A DNA stretch of 34,390 bases, taken from the NCBI GenBank assembly GCA_023423045.1, contig JAFAGA010000007.1, positions 1 to 34,390 of the forward strand, given 5' to 3'. Below, one piece after another: positions 6,006 through 12,831 of this stretch. Source of the stretch: Bacillota bacterium (lineage in GTDB: Bacteria; Bacillota; Clostridia; Lachnospirales; Lachnospiraceae). Position 1 is the stretch's first letter. Each line of letters opens with the position of its first letter. Under the pieces are notes generated by a model. The model did not search any database. It worked only from the letters and a program-made list of their open reading frames with translations, and was not told where the DNA came from. A program made the position numbers and the translations under genes.

Positions 6006-6869
6006 ATGGCAAAAAAATATTATTGGCTCAAGCTAAACGAAGATTTTTTTGATGATAAAGTGATCAAAAAATTGCGGCGGTTAGCTGGTGGTGACACGTA
6101 TGTGATCATATATCTCAAAATGCAGCTTTTGAGCATAAAAACTGAGGGAAGATTGTACTACGAAGGTGTGGAAGGTTGCTTTGAAGAAGAGCTTGCTCTT
6201 GTGATTGATGAAGATCCGGAAAATGTCCAGGTAACGGTTAGTTATCTTGAGAAAATGAACCTTATCGAGAGCTCAATTGAAGATGAATATGTGCTTCCAT
6301 GCGTATTGGGGTTAATTGGTTCGGAAAGCGAAAGTGCCGAAAGAGTAAGGCGTTACCGGGAAAATAAATCTAAAGCATTGTTACAATGTAACGATGAAGT
6401 AACAGGTTGTAACACTGGTGTAATCTCAAGTAACACAGAGAAAGAGAAAGAGATAGAGATAGATAAAGATATAAATAATAAAAGCATTGTGCAAAAAAAT
6501 TGCACTGTCAGCAAAAAAGATATTGAAAATCTATTCGAAATGCTGTGGAGCCTATATCCAAATAAAAAAGGCAAAGGACAAATATCCGATGCCACAAAAA
6601 AGAAGATATTTGAGATTGGGTATCCCAAAATGTCAGAAGCCATCAGGAGGTATAAAGAGGAGCTTGACAAAGAGACATGGAGAAAGCAGCAAAACGGGTC
6701 AACATTTTTTAATAGCGGATATATTGATTACCTTGATGGGAATTATGTTCCTGGGGAAAGTAAACAGCCTCAGTCCAGTCAGAATAAATTTAATCAATTT
6801 CCTCAACGTACATATAGCGCCGAGTACTATGCAGAGCTGGAGCGCAAGCTGAATAATAAAGGAATATAG
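6006..6869 (+). CDS. Phage replication initiator (replisome organizer)
   Basis: 287 residues from ATG 6006 (GGGTGG site before it; a GTG at 5997 is less likely). Residues ~1-120 match the phage replisome organizer N-terminal type (KKYYWLKLNEDFFDDKVIKK). A low-complexity acidic/lysine linker follows at ~140-155, then a DnaD-like C-terminal region (FEMLWSLYPNKKGKGQISDA) expected to recruit the helicase loader. The N-terminal domain normally binds an origin lying inside its own gene; five evenly spaced GTAAC iterons are present at 6380-6434. It follows tubZ directly. Family clear; mode of plasmid versus lytic replication not shown. Confidence 0.88.
   Translation: MAKKYYWLKLNEDFFDDKVIKKLRRLAGGDTYVIIYLKMQLLSIKTEGRLYYEGVEGCFEEELALVIDEDPENVQVTVSYLEKMNLIESSIEDEYVLPCVLGLIGSESESAERVRRYRENKSKALLQCNDEVTGCNTGVISSNTEKEKEIEIDKDINNKSIVQKNCTVSKKDIENLFEMLWSLYPNKKGKGQISDATKKKIFEIGYPKMSEAIRRYKEELDKETWRKQQNGSTFFNSGYIDYLDGNYVPGESKQPQSSQNKFNQFPQRTYSAEYYAELERKLNNKGI
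6380..6485. other. Putative replication origin: GTAAY iterons plus AT-rich stretch
   Basis: GTAAC/T begins at 6388, 6399, 6409, 6420 and 6430, spaced 11, 10, 11 and 10 bases, so all copies face the same side of the helix. An inverted GTTAC at 6380 forms a dyad with the first copy. Directly downstream (6435-6485) is an AT- and purine-rich run suited to duplex opening. Iterons followed by an unwinding element inside the initiator gene is the lambda O/ori pattern. Function is inferred. Confidence 0.72.
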
Positions 6870-6890
6870 AAAGGGAGTGTTAAAGCATCC

Positions 6891-7169
6891 ATGGGAAAAA
6901 TGAGAAAATGTAGATTAGATGAAAATCAGCAGGCAGTACATGCATTAGCTGTCAAGTTGAGAAAAAAGACGGATGAACAGTTGGTAGATGCATTTCAAGA
7001 GATATATGATCAAGGCTATCAGAACGGCATCGACAAGAATAAATTGCCGTATTCCGCTATCTTCACCAACGAAGAGGCAAAACAAAGGCTTTTAGGGATT
7101 ATCCATGAGGTTCCGGGGATTGGAGATGAAAATTATAAAAAAATATCGGATATCGTTTCATGCATGTAG
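6891..7169 (+). CDS. Hypothetical replication-region protein (92 aa)
   Basis: ATG 6891 (or 6900) behind GGGAGTG. Helical, charged 92-residue product with no motif I recognise. It sits directly after the replication initiator and should be in its operon. Downstream (7191-7214) is an imperfect palindrome, TTGAAAACGCT/AGCGTTTCAA, without a T-run, more like a protein-binding dyad than a terminator. Function unknown. Confidence 0.7.
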   Translation: MGKMRKCRLDENQQAVHALAVKLRKKTDEQLVDAFQEIYDQGYQNGIDKNKLPYSAIFTNEEAKQRLLGIIHEVPGIGDENYKKISDIVSCM

Positions 7170-7244
7170 TTAAGCCTAAACATTTCTACCGTTTGAAAAC
7201 GCTTTAAGCGTTTCAATAAAAAATCTATGAAAGGAGAATTGTAT

Positions 7245-7646
7245 ATGAAAAATGCAAAGCTGGACTTGAATTTGTTTGCTGGCGGTGTCCTTCAGGAAAA
7301 ATTTAATCGTGCGTTGAATGAAGTGATACAGAATATGCAGGACCCGAATACAAGCTTCAAGAACAAAAGAGGCATAACCATTTCCATTGGATTTACTCAG
7401 AATGAGCAGAGGGATGATGCAAAGATTACAGTTTCGGTGATAACCAAGACCTCCCCTGTAATGCCAATCGAAACCGGGTTATACATGGGCAGGGATCTGG
7501 ATACCGGAGAAGTTGAGATCCGGGAATATGGAAAACAGATTTCTGGTCAGATGAGTTTCAACGACGTGCAACCTCAGGAAAAGGAAGAGGAGCACGTTGA
7601 AGATCATGCAGCCAATGTCAGAGAGTTACGCCCTCTAAGAGCGTAA
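7245..7646 (+). CDS. Phage protein of the 'replication terminator protein' annotation group
   Basis: 133 residues from ATG 7245, chosen because AAAGGAG (7230-7236) precedes it; the upstream in-frame ATG at 7227 overlaps that site. The pattern LDLNLFAGGVLQEKFNRALN, then QDPNT, an ITISI strand and TSPVMPIET is typical of a short conserved Firmicutes phage protein often labelled replication terminator protein, a label without experiment behind it that I know of. It is consistently found next to the larger gene that follows here. Probably involved in DNA metabolism; true role unknown. Confidence 0.7.
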   Translation: MKNAKLDLNLFAGGVLQEKFNRALNEVIQNMQDPNTSFKNKRGITISIGFTQNEQRDDAKITVSVITKTSPVMPIETGLYMGRDLDTGEVEIREYGKQISGQMSFNDVQPQEKEEEHVEDHAANVRELRPLRA

Positions 7647-7664
7647 AAGAAGGGAGAAAGAAAG

Positions 7665-8393
7665 ATGATAAAAGAGGCACTTGAATACATTGTAGGCTTA
7701 AACAGGCCCAGGCAGGAGCTTATAAACAATGATACCTATTGCAGCCGGAGAGATGAATTATACCGTGTTGACACGGAGTTGAGAGCGGAAACGCTGGAAA
7801 TGTCGACACTGACCAGCCTTATCGATTACATAAAATCAAACGTTGACGGATTACTTGCTGATGCAGGAAATTTGATTATCCATGTAGTATCCCCAACCAA
7901 GGTAAGACTTTTATCAGAGTTGGACGGTGATAGAAAAAGAGAACAGCTGATCGAGGTGAATGCAAACATTCCTAAAATTCGATTTAATGAATTTATCGAT
8001 CATGAATCCTTTATCATCATGATCCAGTCGATGTTTGTGAAAAACGATGATAAAGCGATTGTCCTCCAGGTAGCCGGCAATGTAGAGGATGGAACCATTG
8101 CAAATTACAAGGATGATGGAATTACTCAAAAAGCAACGATAAAAACAGGGCTTGCAAGCAAAGACGACGTTGTTGTTCCGAATCCGGTCAATCTGATGCC
8201 ATACCGGACGTTCCACGAAATTGAACAGCCGGAATGTAGTTTCGTTTTCCGCATGAGCAATACACCGCGTGGAGTAACCTGTGCATTGTTTGAGGCTGAC
8301 GGAGGAGCATGGAAAAACGAAACCATGGATCAGATTGCTGCTTATCTGAAAAATGAATTAGAGTCCTATGGTCAAATCATAGTATTGTCTTAA
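7665..8393 (+). CDS. Conserved phage protein, partner of preceding gene (242 aa)
   Basis: ATG 7665 behind GGGAGAAAG. A 242-residue soluble alpha/beta protein with a helical N-terminal half (~1-75) and a C-terminal region rich in strands (PYRTFHEIEQPECSFVFRMS, then a DGGAWKNETM segment). The layout recalls DUF2303-like phage proteins, but I cannot confirm that family. It is co-oriented and close to 7245-7646, so they form a pair within the replication block. Role unknown. Confidence 0.65.
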   Translation: MIKEALEYIVGLNRPRQELINNDTYCSRRDELYRVDTELRAETLEMSTLTSLIDYIKSNVDGLLADAGNLIIHVVSPTKVRLLSELDGDRKREQLIEVNANIPKIRFNEFIDHESFIIMIQSMFVKNDDKAIVLQVAGNVEDGTIANYKDDGITQKATIKTGLASKDDVVVPNPVNLMPYRTFHEIEQPECSFVFRMSNTPRGVTCALFEADGGAWKNETMDQIAAYLKNELESYGQIIVLS

Positions 8394-8448
8394 GCTTTTA
8401 TTATCCGGTACCGGCTTACGGTATTTATGACATATCACAGATTCATTA

Positions 8449-8473
8449 CTCTGGCGGTGGAATGCCGCCAGAG
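8449..8473 (+). other. Strong leader hairpin before gene 8492-8749
   Basis: CTCTGGCGG (8449-8457), 7-base loop, CCGCCAGAG (8465-8473): a perfect 9-bp GC-rich stem ending 19 bases before the next start. No T-run follows, so it is not an intrinsic terminator. A CCGGTACCGG palindrome lies upstream at 8405-8414. It may be an RNA stability or translation element. Confidence 0.5.
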
Positions 8474-8491
8474 GTTGATGAGGAGAATATT

Positions 8492-8749
8492 ATGAAACAT
8501 GCAGAAATTAGGGAAATAGTAAAAAGTAAATTTCATATAGGTCAAAAAGTCACGTTGAAATTAAACGATGCGGAGCGATATGGAGGAGATAAGATTGTTG
8601 TTAAAATAATTGGATTTTATCCTGACAATGTTCTTGTAGAGAGAAAAGGGTTTAAGGAAAGTTTCAGATACTTTGAGTTTTTGAATGGCACAATCGGAAT
8701 AAAGGAAGAAATACTGATAAACGAGGCAGAAGGTTGGCACAAATATTAA
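8492..8749 (+). CDS. Hypothetical protein (85 aa)
   Basis: Start at ATG 8492, behind GAGGAG, giving MKHAEIREIVKSKFHIGQKV and onward; the longer in-frame reading from 8462 would start inside the leader hairpin. The product looks like a small beta-barrel-type domain (FHIGQKVTLKLNDAE followed by strands). No named family. Function unknown. Confidence 0.7.
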   Translation: MKHAEIREIVKSKFHIGQKVTLKLNDAERYGGDKIVVKIIGFYPDNVLVERKGFKESFRYFEFLNGTIGIKEEILINEAEGWHKY

Positions 8750-8776
8750 TTCAGATTGATATAGATGTTGGTACAT

Positions 8777-8834
8777 AAAAAAAAGAAAGGGCTTAACGCC
8801 CTCCCATAAAATTACTAACTCACCATTAGTAATT
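8777..8834. promoter_or_regulatory. Two dyads between gene 8492-8749 and the late regulator
   Basis: AGGGC-TTAAC-GCCCT (8788-8802) read on the minus strand is followed by TTCTTTTTTTT, a terminator for leftward transcription. AATTACTAA (8810-8818), a 7-base loop and TTAGTAATT (8826-8834) form a second perfect 9-bp dyad upstream of the regulator gene, possibly its operator. No clear plus-strand promoter hexamers were seen here. Confidence 0.45.
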
Positions 8835-8870
8835 ATAACACATGGGACGTGCTACATCAAGGGGGTGTTA

Positions 8871-9338
8871 ATGATGATGGAAACAACTATATATCAAAAT
8901 GGAAAAGTATTCAAAGAAATAGATTTTCAGATTTTGATGCGTAAAGAAAAAATAGGAGTGCATCAGCAATCGATACGAAAAGCCTATAAACTGGCTGGTG
9001 TAGACGGTCCAAGTGGAGACGATAATATGGGAGTGGATTATTCCCGCGTTATTTCATCAACACCTGTGGCCCATATTGGCTTAGAGGATGCCATTAGATT
9101 AGCTGATCAAGATCACAAATGCATAGAAATCCTAAAATCTGAAATTACACAGTTAAGGATCAAGAAGAGAAATCTTCTTAGGGTACTTAAATCACTTGAA
9201 GGAATTGAGTCGCAGGTATTTTTTCATAGAATCATAATGACTATGACACAGGAAGAAACAGCTGAAAAAATTGGAGTTTCAACCCGGCATTTGCAACGAA
9301 TAGAAAAGCAAATGAAAGATGCTTCCATTATGCTTTAG
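8871..9338 (+). CDS. Sigma-region-4-like phage late regulator (ArpU/RinA type)
   Basis: About 155 residues; three consecutive ATGs (8871, 8874, 8877) follow GGGGGTG, so the exact start is uncertain. The C-terminal part carries an HTH of the sigma-70 region 4 type (MTQEETAEKIGVSTRHLQRI) after a helical linker with basic turns (TQLRIKKRNLLRVLKSLEGI). Phage proteins of this size, sitting between replication and packaging genes, are typically late transcription activators (ArpU, RinA, LtrC types). The N-terminal 60 residues look like a separate small domain. It probably turns on the structural operon. Confidence 0.7.
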   Translation: MMMETTIYQNGKVFKEIDFQILMRKEKIGVHQQSIRKAYKLAGVDGPSGDDNMGVDYSRVISSTPVAHIGLEDAIRLADQDHKCIEILKSEITQLRIKKRNLLRVLKSLEGIESQVFFHRIIMTMTQEETAEKIGVSTRHLQRIEKQMKDASIML

Positions 9339-9355
9339 TTTGAGAGGGGTAAAAA

Positions 9356-9562
9356 ATGGCGAAGAGAAAAACAGAAGACATAAACCCGGAAATAAAAGCA
9401 TTTTGTCATAGTTGTAATTTTTGGGATCCAGTCGGATTTTATACATGGCAGAGGGAAGAAAACCCTAAGATGAGAGAATGCAAGCATATGAAGAGGTGCA
9501 ACAGGATTTATAAACTTGCTTCTCACAGGCAAATGACTATAAATGATTATCAAAATAAGTGA
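9356..9562 (+). CDS. Small Cys-rich protein (68 aa)
   Basis: ATG 9356 behind GAGAGGGG. Cysteines in CHSCNFW and in the ECKHMKRCNR segment could bind one zinc ion. No family recognised. It belongs to the run of small metal-finger genes (9356-11938) typical of accessory phage regions. Function unknown. Confidence 0.7.
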   Translation: MAKRKTEDINPEIKAFCHSCNFWDPVGFYTWQREENPKMRECKHMKRCNRIYKLASHRQMTINDYQNK

Positions 9563-9577
9563 AAGGAGGCGGCAGGA

Positions 9578-10225
9578 ATGAGTGATATCATTAGAGCTTT
9601 AGCAGCGATAAAGGGGCAACAAGAGTATCATAAGTACGATAAAGATAAGATTGATAAAGAGGGGATTGTACTCACCAACCGAAATGCGGAAGCGGCAATA
9701 ATGGCATTGGAAAAGCAGTTACCTAAAAAAGTATATCACTTTTTGGATGATGATACTTTTGAGACTACTTGTTGTGGACTTGACGTTACAAATACAGATT
9801 ACGATTATTGTCCGGAGTGTGGCTGTTTACTCGGAGAAGTAGAGGAAGTAAGGATGCGGATGAATAAGCAGGAGATAGAAAAGGCTTTAGGCTTTATAAA
9901 TGATCTAATGAGTGATAACACAGATGATTTATTGTTTGATAGTGAAATTGGAGAAACAATTAAATCCGCCCTTCAGCAGCAATTAACCGGTGGATGGATA
10001 CCGGTAACCGAGCGAATACCGGAGGAATGCGGAAAGTCATATCTGCTTACCGTACAAAACAGCTTCAGACAACGCAAATGCATAGTTGGATTTACAGGAT
10101 ATATGGAAAATGGGAAACAAGCATTTTATACCAATGATAAAGAAACAGATATGTCCATCTGGGAAACAATCGCATGGCAGATGCGGCCGGAACCATGGAA
10201 GGGGGAAGCCGATGAAACGACATAA
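9578..10225 (+). CDS. Zinc-ribbon plus DUF551-like two-domain protein
   Basis: 215 residues from ATG 9578 (GGAGGCGG site). The first half contains a zinc-ribbon-like arrangement, CCGLD ... CPECGCLLG (~66-86); the second half opens GGWIPVTERIPEECGKSYLL, the hallmark start of DUF551, a ~65-residue domain common in phage accessory proteins, ending with MRPEPWKGE. The two are joined by a helical segment (MNKQEIEKALGFINDLMSDN). The 3' end overlaps the next gene by 14 bases. No function is known for DUF551. Possibly a fusion of two small phage genes. Confidence 0.75.
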   Translation: MSDIIRALAAIKGQQEYHKYDKDKIDKEGIVLTNRNAEAAIMALEKQLPKKVYHFLDDDTFETTCCGLDVTNTDYDYCPECGCLLGEVEEVRMRMNKQEIEKALGFINDLMSDNTDDLLFDSEIGETIKSALQQQLTGGWIPVTERIPEECGKSYLLTVQNSFRQRKCIVGFTGYMENGKQAFYTNDKETDMSIWETIAWQMRPEPWKGEADETT

Positions 10226-10400
10226 CCCACAAAAGCGAGGATTAACAGAGCAACGCACAGACAGCCAGAGCCATTACGGCAAATACATAGCCGAACACCA
10301 AAAAGGAGCGTCAAAGATCAATCCTATATTTTTACAAGACCATTATGGGATTAAGGAGCCTATCCCAACACCCACAACTGATTCCGCACATCAAAATTAA
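10212..10400 (+). CDS. Small basic protein (62 aa)
   Basis: The start at 10212 is set by GGAAGGGGGAAG just upstream and gives MKRHNPQKRGLTEQRTDSQS and onward, 62 residues, basic and low in predicted structure. It overlaps the end of the DUF551-like gene and, at its 3' end, 41 bases of the convergent minus-strand gene. No family recognised. Confidence 0.55.
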   Translation: MKRHNPQKRGLTEQRTDSQSHYGKYIAEHQKGASKINPIFLQDHYGIKEPIPTPTTDSAHQN

Positions 10401-10968
10401 TAGTAACATACCTTAGCACGTTATCACTGATATATTCACAATCATATACTTCCGTTGCCTCATCCGCTCTGCGTAAATGGCTAAAAGCAACCTTGTGAGT
10501 ATGCTTTGCCTGCCGGATATCCTCATACCGGATGTAATCAATACGCAACTTGCCATCAATAGCAGCTGTAGTGATTATATCCGTAGGATGTCCGGATGGC
10601 CGATCAATAGGAGCAATATAAGGCACCTGGTAAAACGAGTCCGTAGGGTACCCTATACTGTAATTACCAATACCAGCTAAAAATGAGCTATCACTGCATG
10701 ATATAATGGCCCACTGATGAGCCCGGATCCGGTAGATTAATACAATGTCGATGCTGACACCTTTTACCTCAATACGGCATTTAAAAAGCCTAGTGGTAAA
10801 TCCGCCAATTATATCATGCGTGCAAAGCGTCGCATTGCCAAGCTGATAAGTAATATCATTGAGCGCAATATACATAGGCCGCAAGCCGCTGATCGCACTG
10901 TAATAAGCAATTGTATCAGCAGGGATATTAGTAGCTATGGCATCAGGAGTAATAAATATTGGCTGCAT
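10360..10968 (-). CDS. Minus-strand gene behind an SOS-box promoter (202 aa)
   Basis: ATG at 10968 is preceded on its strand by GAGGTGA, and further up by a near-consensus promoter whose spacer holds a LexA-like box. The 202-residue product (MQPIFITPDAIATNIPADTI and onward) is probably a beta-rich soluble protein, without signal peptide or membrane segment. I recognise no family. It is one of only three minus-strand genes, each with a promoter of its own, and stands alone inside the middle region, which suggests an autonomously expressed cargo gene that DNA damage would induce. Coding is supported by the uninterrupted frame, RBS and promoter; function unknown. Confidence 0.72.
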   Translation of the reverse strand: MQPIFITPDAIATNIPADTIAYYSAISGLRPMYIALNDITYQLGNATLCTHDIIGGFTTRLFKCRIEVKGVSIDIVLIYRIRAHQWAIISCSDSSFLAGIGNYSIGYPTDSFYQVPYIAPIDRPSGHPTDIITTAAIDGKLRIDYIRYEDIRQAKHTHKVAFSHLRRADEATEVYDCEYISDNVLRYVTINFDVRNQLWVLG

Positions 10969-11000
10969 CAGGTCACCTCAAGGTAAATAATTATAGCAAG

Positions 11001-11029
11001 ATTATAGAACAAATGTTTGTATTTATCAA
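11001..11029 (-). promoter_or_regulatory. SOS-type promoter of the 10360-10968 gene
   Basis: Minus strand: TTGATA (11029-11024), a 17-base spacer, TATAAT (11006-11001). Inside the spacer, touching the -10, is AAACATTTGTTC (11018-11007), one mismatch from the LexA consensus GAAC-N4-GTTC. LexA bound here would occlude the promoter. Confidence 0.72.
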
Positions 11030-11057
11030 TGGAAACTAATTGTAAAGGAGGAACTGT

Positions 11058-11234
11058 ATGGCTTTAGTGATTTGTAATCGAGTAGAATGCGAACATAATC
11101 AAGGGTATGCCTGTAATAAAGAGCGTATTGTAATTCATCGTGATGGAGATTGCCTTAGCAGAAGCTTAATTATAAAAAAGCATTCAGGCAATGAATTTGT
11201 AGATGATTATGACTTTAAAAGAGGCATGCGTTAG
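11058..11234 (+). CDS. Small Cys-containing protein (58 aa)
   Basis: ATG 11058 behind AAAGGAGGA gives MALVICNRVECEHNQGYACN and onward, 58 residues with four Cys (6, 11, 19, 35), a spacing suited to a small metal-binding knuckle of the DUF1540-like sort. Ends at TAG 11232-11234. It is divergent from the SOS-controlled gene. Function unknown. Confidence 0.65.
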   Translation: MALVICNRVECEHNQGYACNKERIVIHRDGDCLSRSLIIKKHSGNEFVDDYDFKRGMR

Positions 11235-11268
11235 TGGTGTGAATTTTATGATTTAGCGAGGTAGGAAG

Positions 11269-11454
11269 ATGGGATTACGGAAAATAACTTATTACACGAT
11301 TGAATGTAATAAATGTAAGTGCGTAGTTGAGGATTATTCTGGCGAACTTACAGAAAAGAATAAAGAGGCGATTAAGCGAACAGCTAAAAGCTTCGGCTTT
11401 ATTCAGAAAGGAACGGATACCTGGTTGTGTCCAGAATGTGCAAAGAGTAACTAA
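11269..11454 (+). CDS. Zinc-ribbon small protein (61 aa)
   Basis: ATG 11269 behind GAGGTAGG. Two CxxC pairs (CNKC and CPEC), 40 residues apart, make a zinc ribbon; the middle is a helix. Common phage accessory type, role unknown. Likely co-transcribed with neighbours on either side. Confidence 0.75.
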   Translation: MGLRKITYYTIECNKCKCVVEDYSGELTEKNKEAIKRTAKSFGFIQKGTDTWLCPECAKSN

Positions 11455-11472
11455 AACTCAGGAGGAGAGAGT

Positions 11473-11655
11473 ATGATCGTTAAAGATATTAAAGAAGTTA
11501 TATTTGATAAAGTTATTATCTACAAATCAAAAGAAGAAGGCTTTGAAGATATCTATAAGGGCAACACTGACAATATCCCACTAGATATACAAAACATGAC
11601 TATAGCTAGTGTTGGAGCAGCAAAGAAAAAAATTATTGATATTCGTGTAAATTAG
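11473..11655 (+). CDS. Hypothetical small protein (60 aa)
   Basis: ATG 11473 behind AGGAGGAGA. 60-residue acidic product (MIVKDIKEVIFDKVIIYKSK and onward) with alternating strands and no cysteines. No family recognised. Same operon as flanking zinc-ribbon genes. Confidence 0.7.
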   Translation: MIVKDIKEVIFDKVIIYKSKEEGFEDIYKGNTDNIPLDIQNMTIASVGAAKKKIIDIRVN

Positions 11656-11680
11656 GATTTAACGAAGAAAGAGAGGAAAC

Positions 11681-11938
11681 ATGAAGGTTAGAGTTGAATA
11701 TGAGAGTAGGCCAATTAGGCATATTGCAATTCAGTGTCCACAGTGTAAGAGTTGGTTTTATGGACACGACGTAACGAATGATGAATTACAGTATGATTAT
11801 GATATTAGATTTGCAGTGTGTCGTTGCCCGAAATGCGACGCAACATTTTCCGGTAATGAAGACGGACTTGAAATTGAGGAAGATGGTCACCCGAAGATAT
11901 ATGAAGAATGTTTATCAAAAAGGGTAACTTGGGTATAG
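11681..11938 (+). CDS. Zinc-ribbon small protein (85 aa)
   Basis: ATG 11681 behind GAGAGGAA. CPQC near residue 20 and CRCPKC near residue 50 form a two-knuckle zinc ribbon of the kind seen in RNA polymerase-type and phage accessory proteins. The C-terminus is acidic. Function unknown; could be a nucleic-acid or protein adaptor. Confidence 0.72.
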   Translation: MKVRVEYESRPIRHIAIQCPQCKSWFYGHDVTNDELQYDYDIRFAVCRCPKCDATFSGNEDGLEIEEDGHPKIYEECLSKRVTWV

Positions 11939-11985
11939 TATAGGAATACGAAATAGGATTTAACGAATCAAGAAGGAGGTAAATA

Positions 11986-12774
11986 TTGAATATAGTAAGC
12001 TTTGGCGGTGGAACCAATAGCACCGCAATGATTATAGGAATGTATCACAAGAGCATACCAATTGACCTGATCCTCTTTGCAGATACAGGAGCCGAACGGC
12101 CGGAGACATACCAGTACATAGATATTTTCAATGCATGGCTTAGAGAGCGCAATCTCCCGGAAATAACAATTGTAAGAAATGTCGATAAGGACGGGAATAT
12201 ATTAACGCTTGAGCAGGAATGCTTAAGGATAAACTCTCTCCCTAGTATCGCCTATGGGTATAAAAAGTGCTCTTTAAAGTATAAAATCGGACCTCAAGAT
12301 AAGTTTTGCAACAATTATCAACCTTGCATTGATGCATGGAAATCAGGCGAGAAAGTAGTGAAGTATATAGGATATGATGCAGGAGAAGAAAGACGCAGAA
12401 CAGGTGCATACGCTCATGATATCCAGGATAAGAAGTACAGTAAGGTTTATGCGCTTATTGATTGGGAGTGGTATAGGGAAGATTGCATTGCGATAATACA
12501 GCGGGAAGGACTTCCTCTTCCAGGTAAAAGCAGCTGCTTCTTCTGTCCAAGCATGAAAAAGCCTGAAATCATAGAATTAAAGCGTACTCATCCGGAGCTA
12601 TTTGCCCGGGCCGCAGCGATTGAGGAAAATGCGAAGGACAACCTGATAACAGTCCAGGGGCTGGGCCGGAACTACGCATGGAAGAACTTTATCGAGTATG
12701 AAGAGTCTCAGGTAGGCATGTGCCTCATGTACGATCAGGACAGTGATATTCCATGCGGTTGTTATGATGGTTGA
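11986..12774 (+). CDS. PP-loop (PAPS reductase-like) family protein
   Basis: 262 residues from TTG 11986 behind AGAAGGAGGT. The N-terminal SFGGGTNSTAMI (residues 5-16) is an ATP-pyrophosphatase PP-loop and is followed by LILFADTGAERPETYQYIDI, the adenylation-pocket pattern of PAPS reductase/DndC-like proteins. A Cys pair in GKSSCFFCPSMKKPEI (~184-187), with KKCSLKYK at ~93, resembles the Fe-S or substrate-handling cysteines of phage members. The family adenylates or transfers sulfur-type groups; phage copies are suspected in nucleic-acid modification or sulfur salvage, but without proof. No dnd genes are nearby. Family call firm, substrate unknown. Confidence 0.87.
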   Translation: MNIVSFGGGTNSTAMIIGMYHKSIPIDLILFADTGAERPETYQYIDIFNAWLRERNLPEITIVRNVDKDGNILTLEQECLRINSLPSIAYGYKKCSLKYKIGPQDKFCNNYQPCIDAWKSGEKVVKYIGYDAGEERRRTGAYAHDIQDKKYSKVYALIDWEWYREDCIAIIQREGLPLPGKSSCFFCPSMKKPEIIELKRTHPELFARAAAIEENAKDNLITVQGLGRNYAWKNFIEYEESQVGMCLMYDQDSDIPCGCYDG

Positions 12775-12831
12775 TGATGTAAACTAAAATTTAGTAGCAA
12801 CAAAACACAATAATCAAAGGGGGATTTACAG

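Noticed and set aside
7191..7214. Terminator after 6891-7169
   Set aside because: The palindrome has a bulge and is followed by A-rich, not T-rich, sequence on the plus strand; no terminator on either strand.
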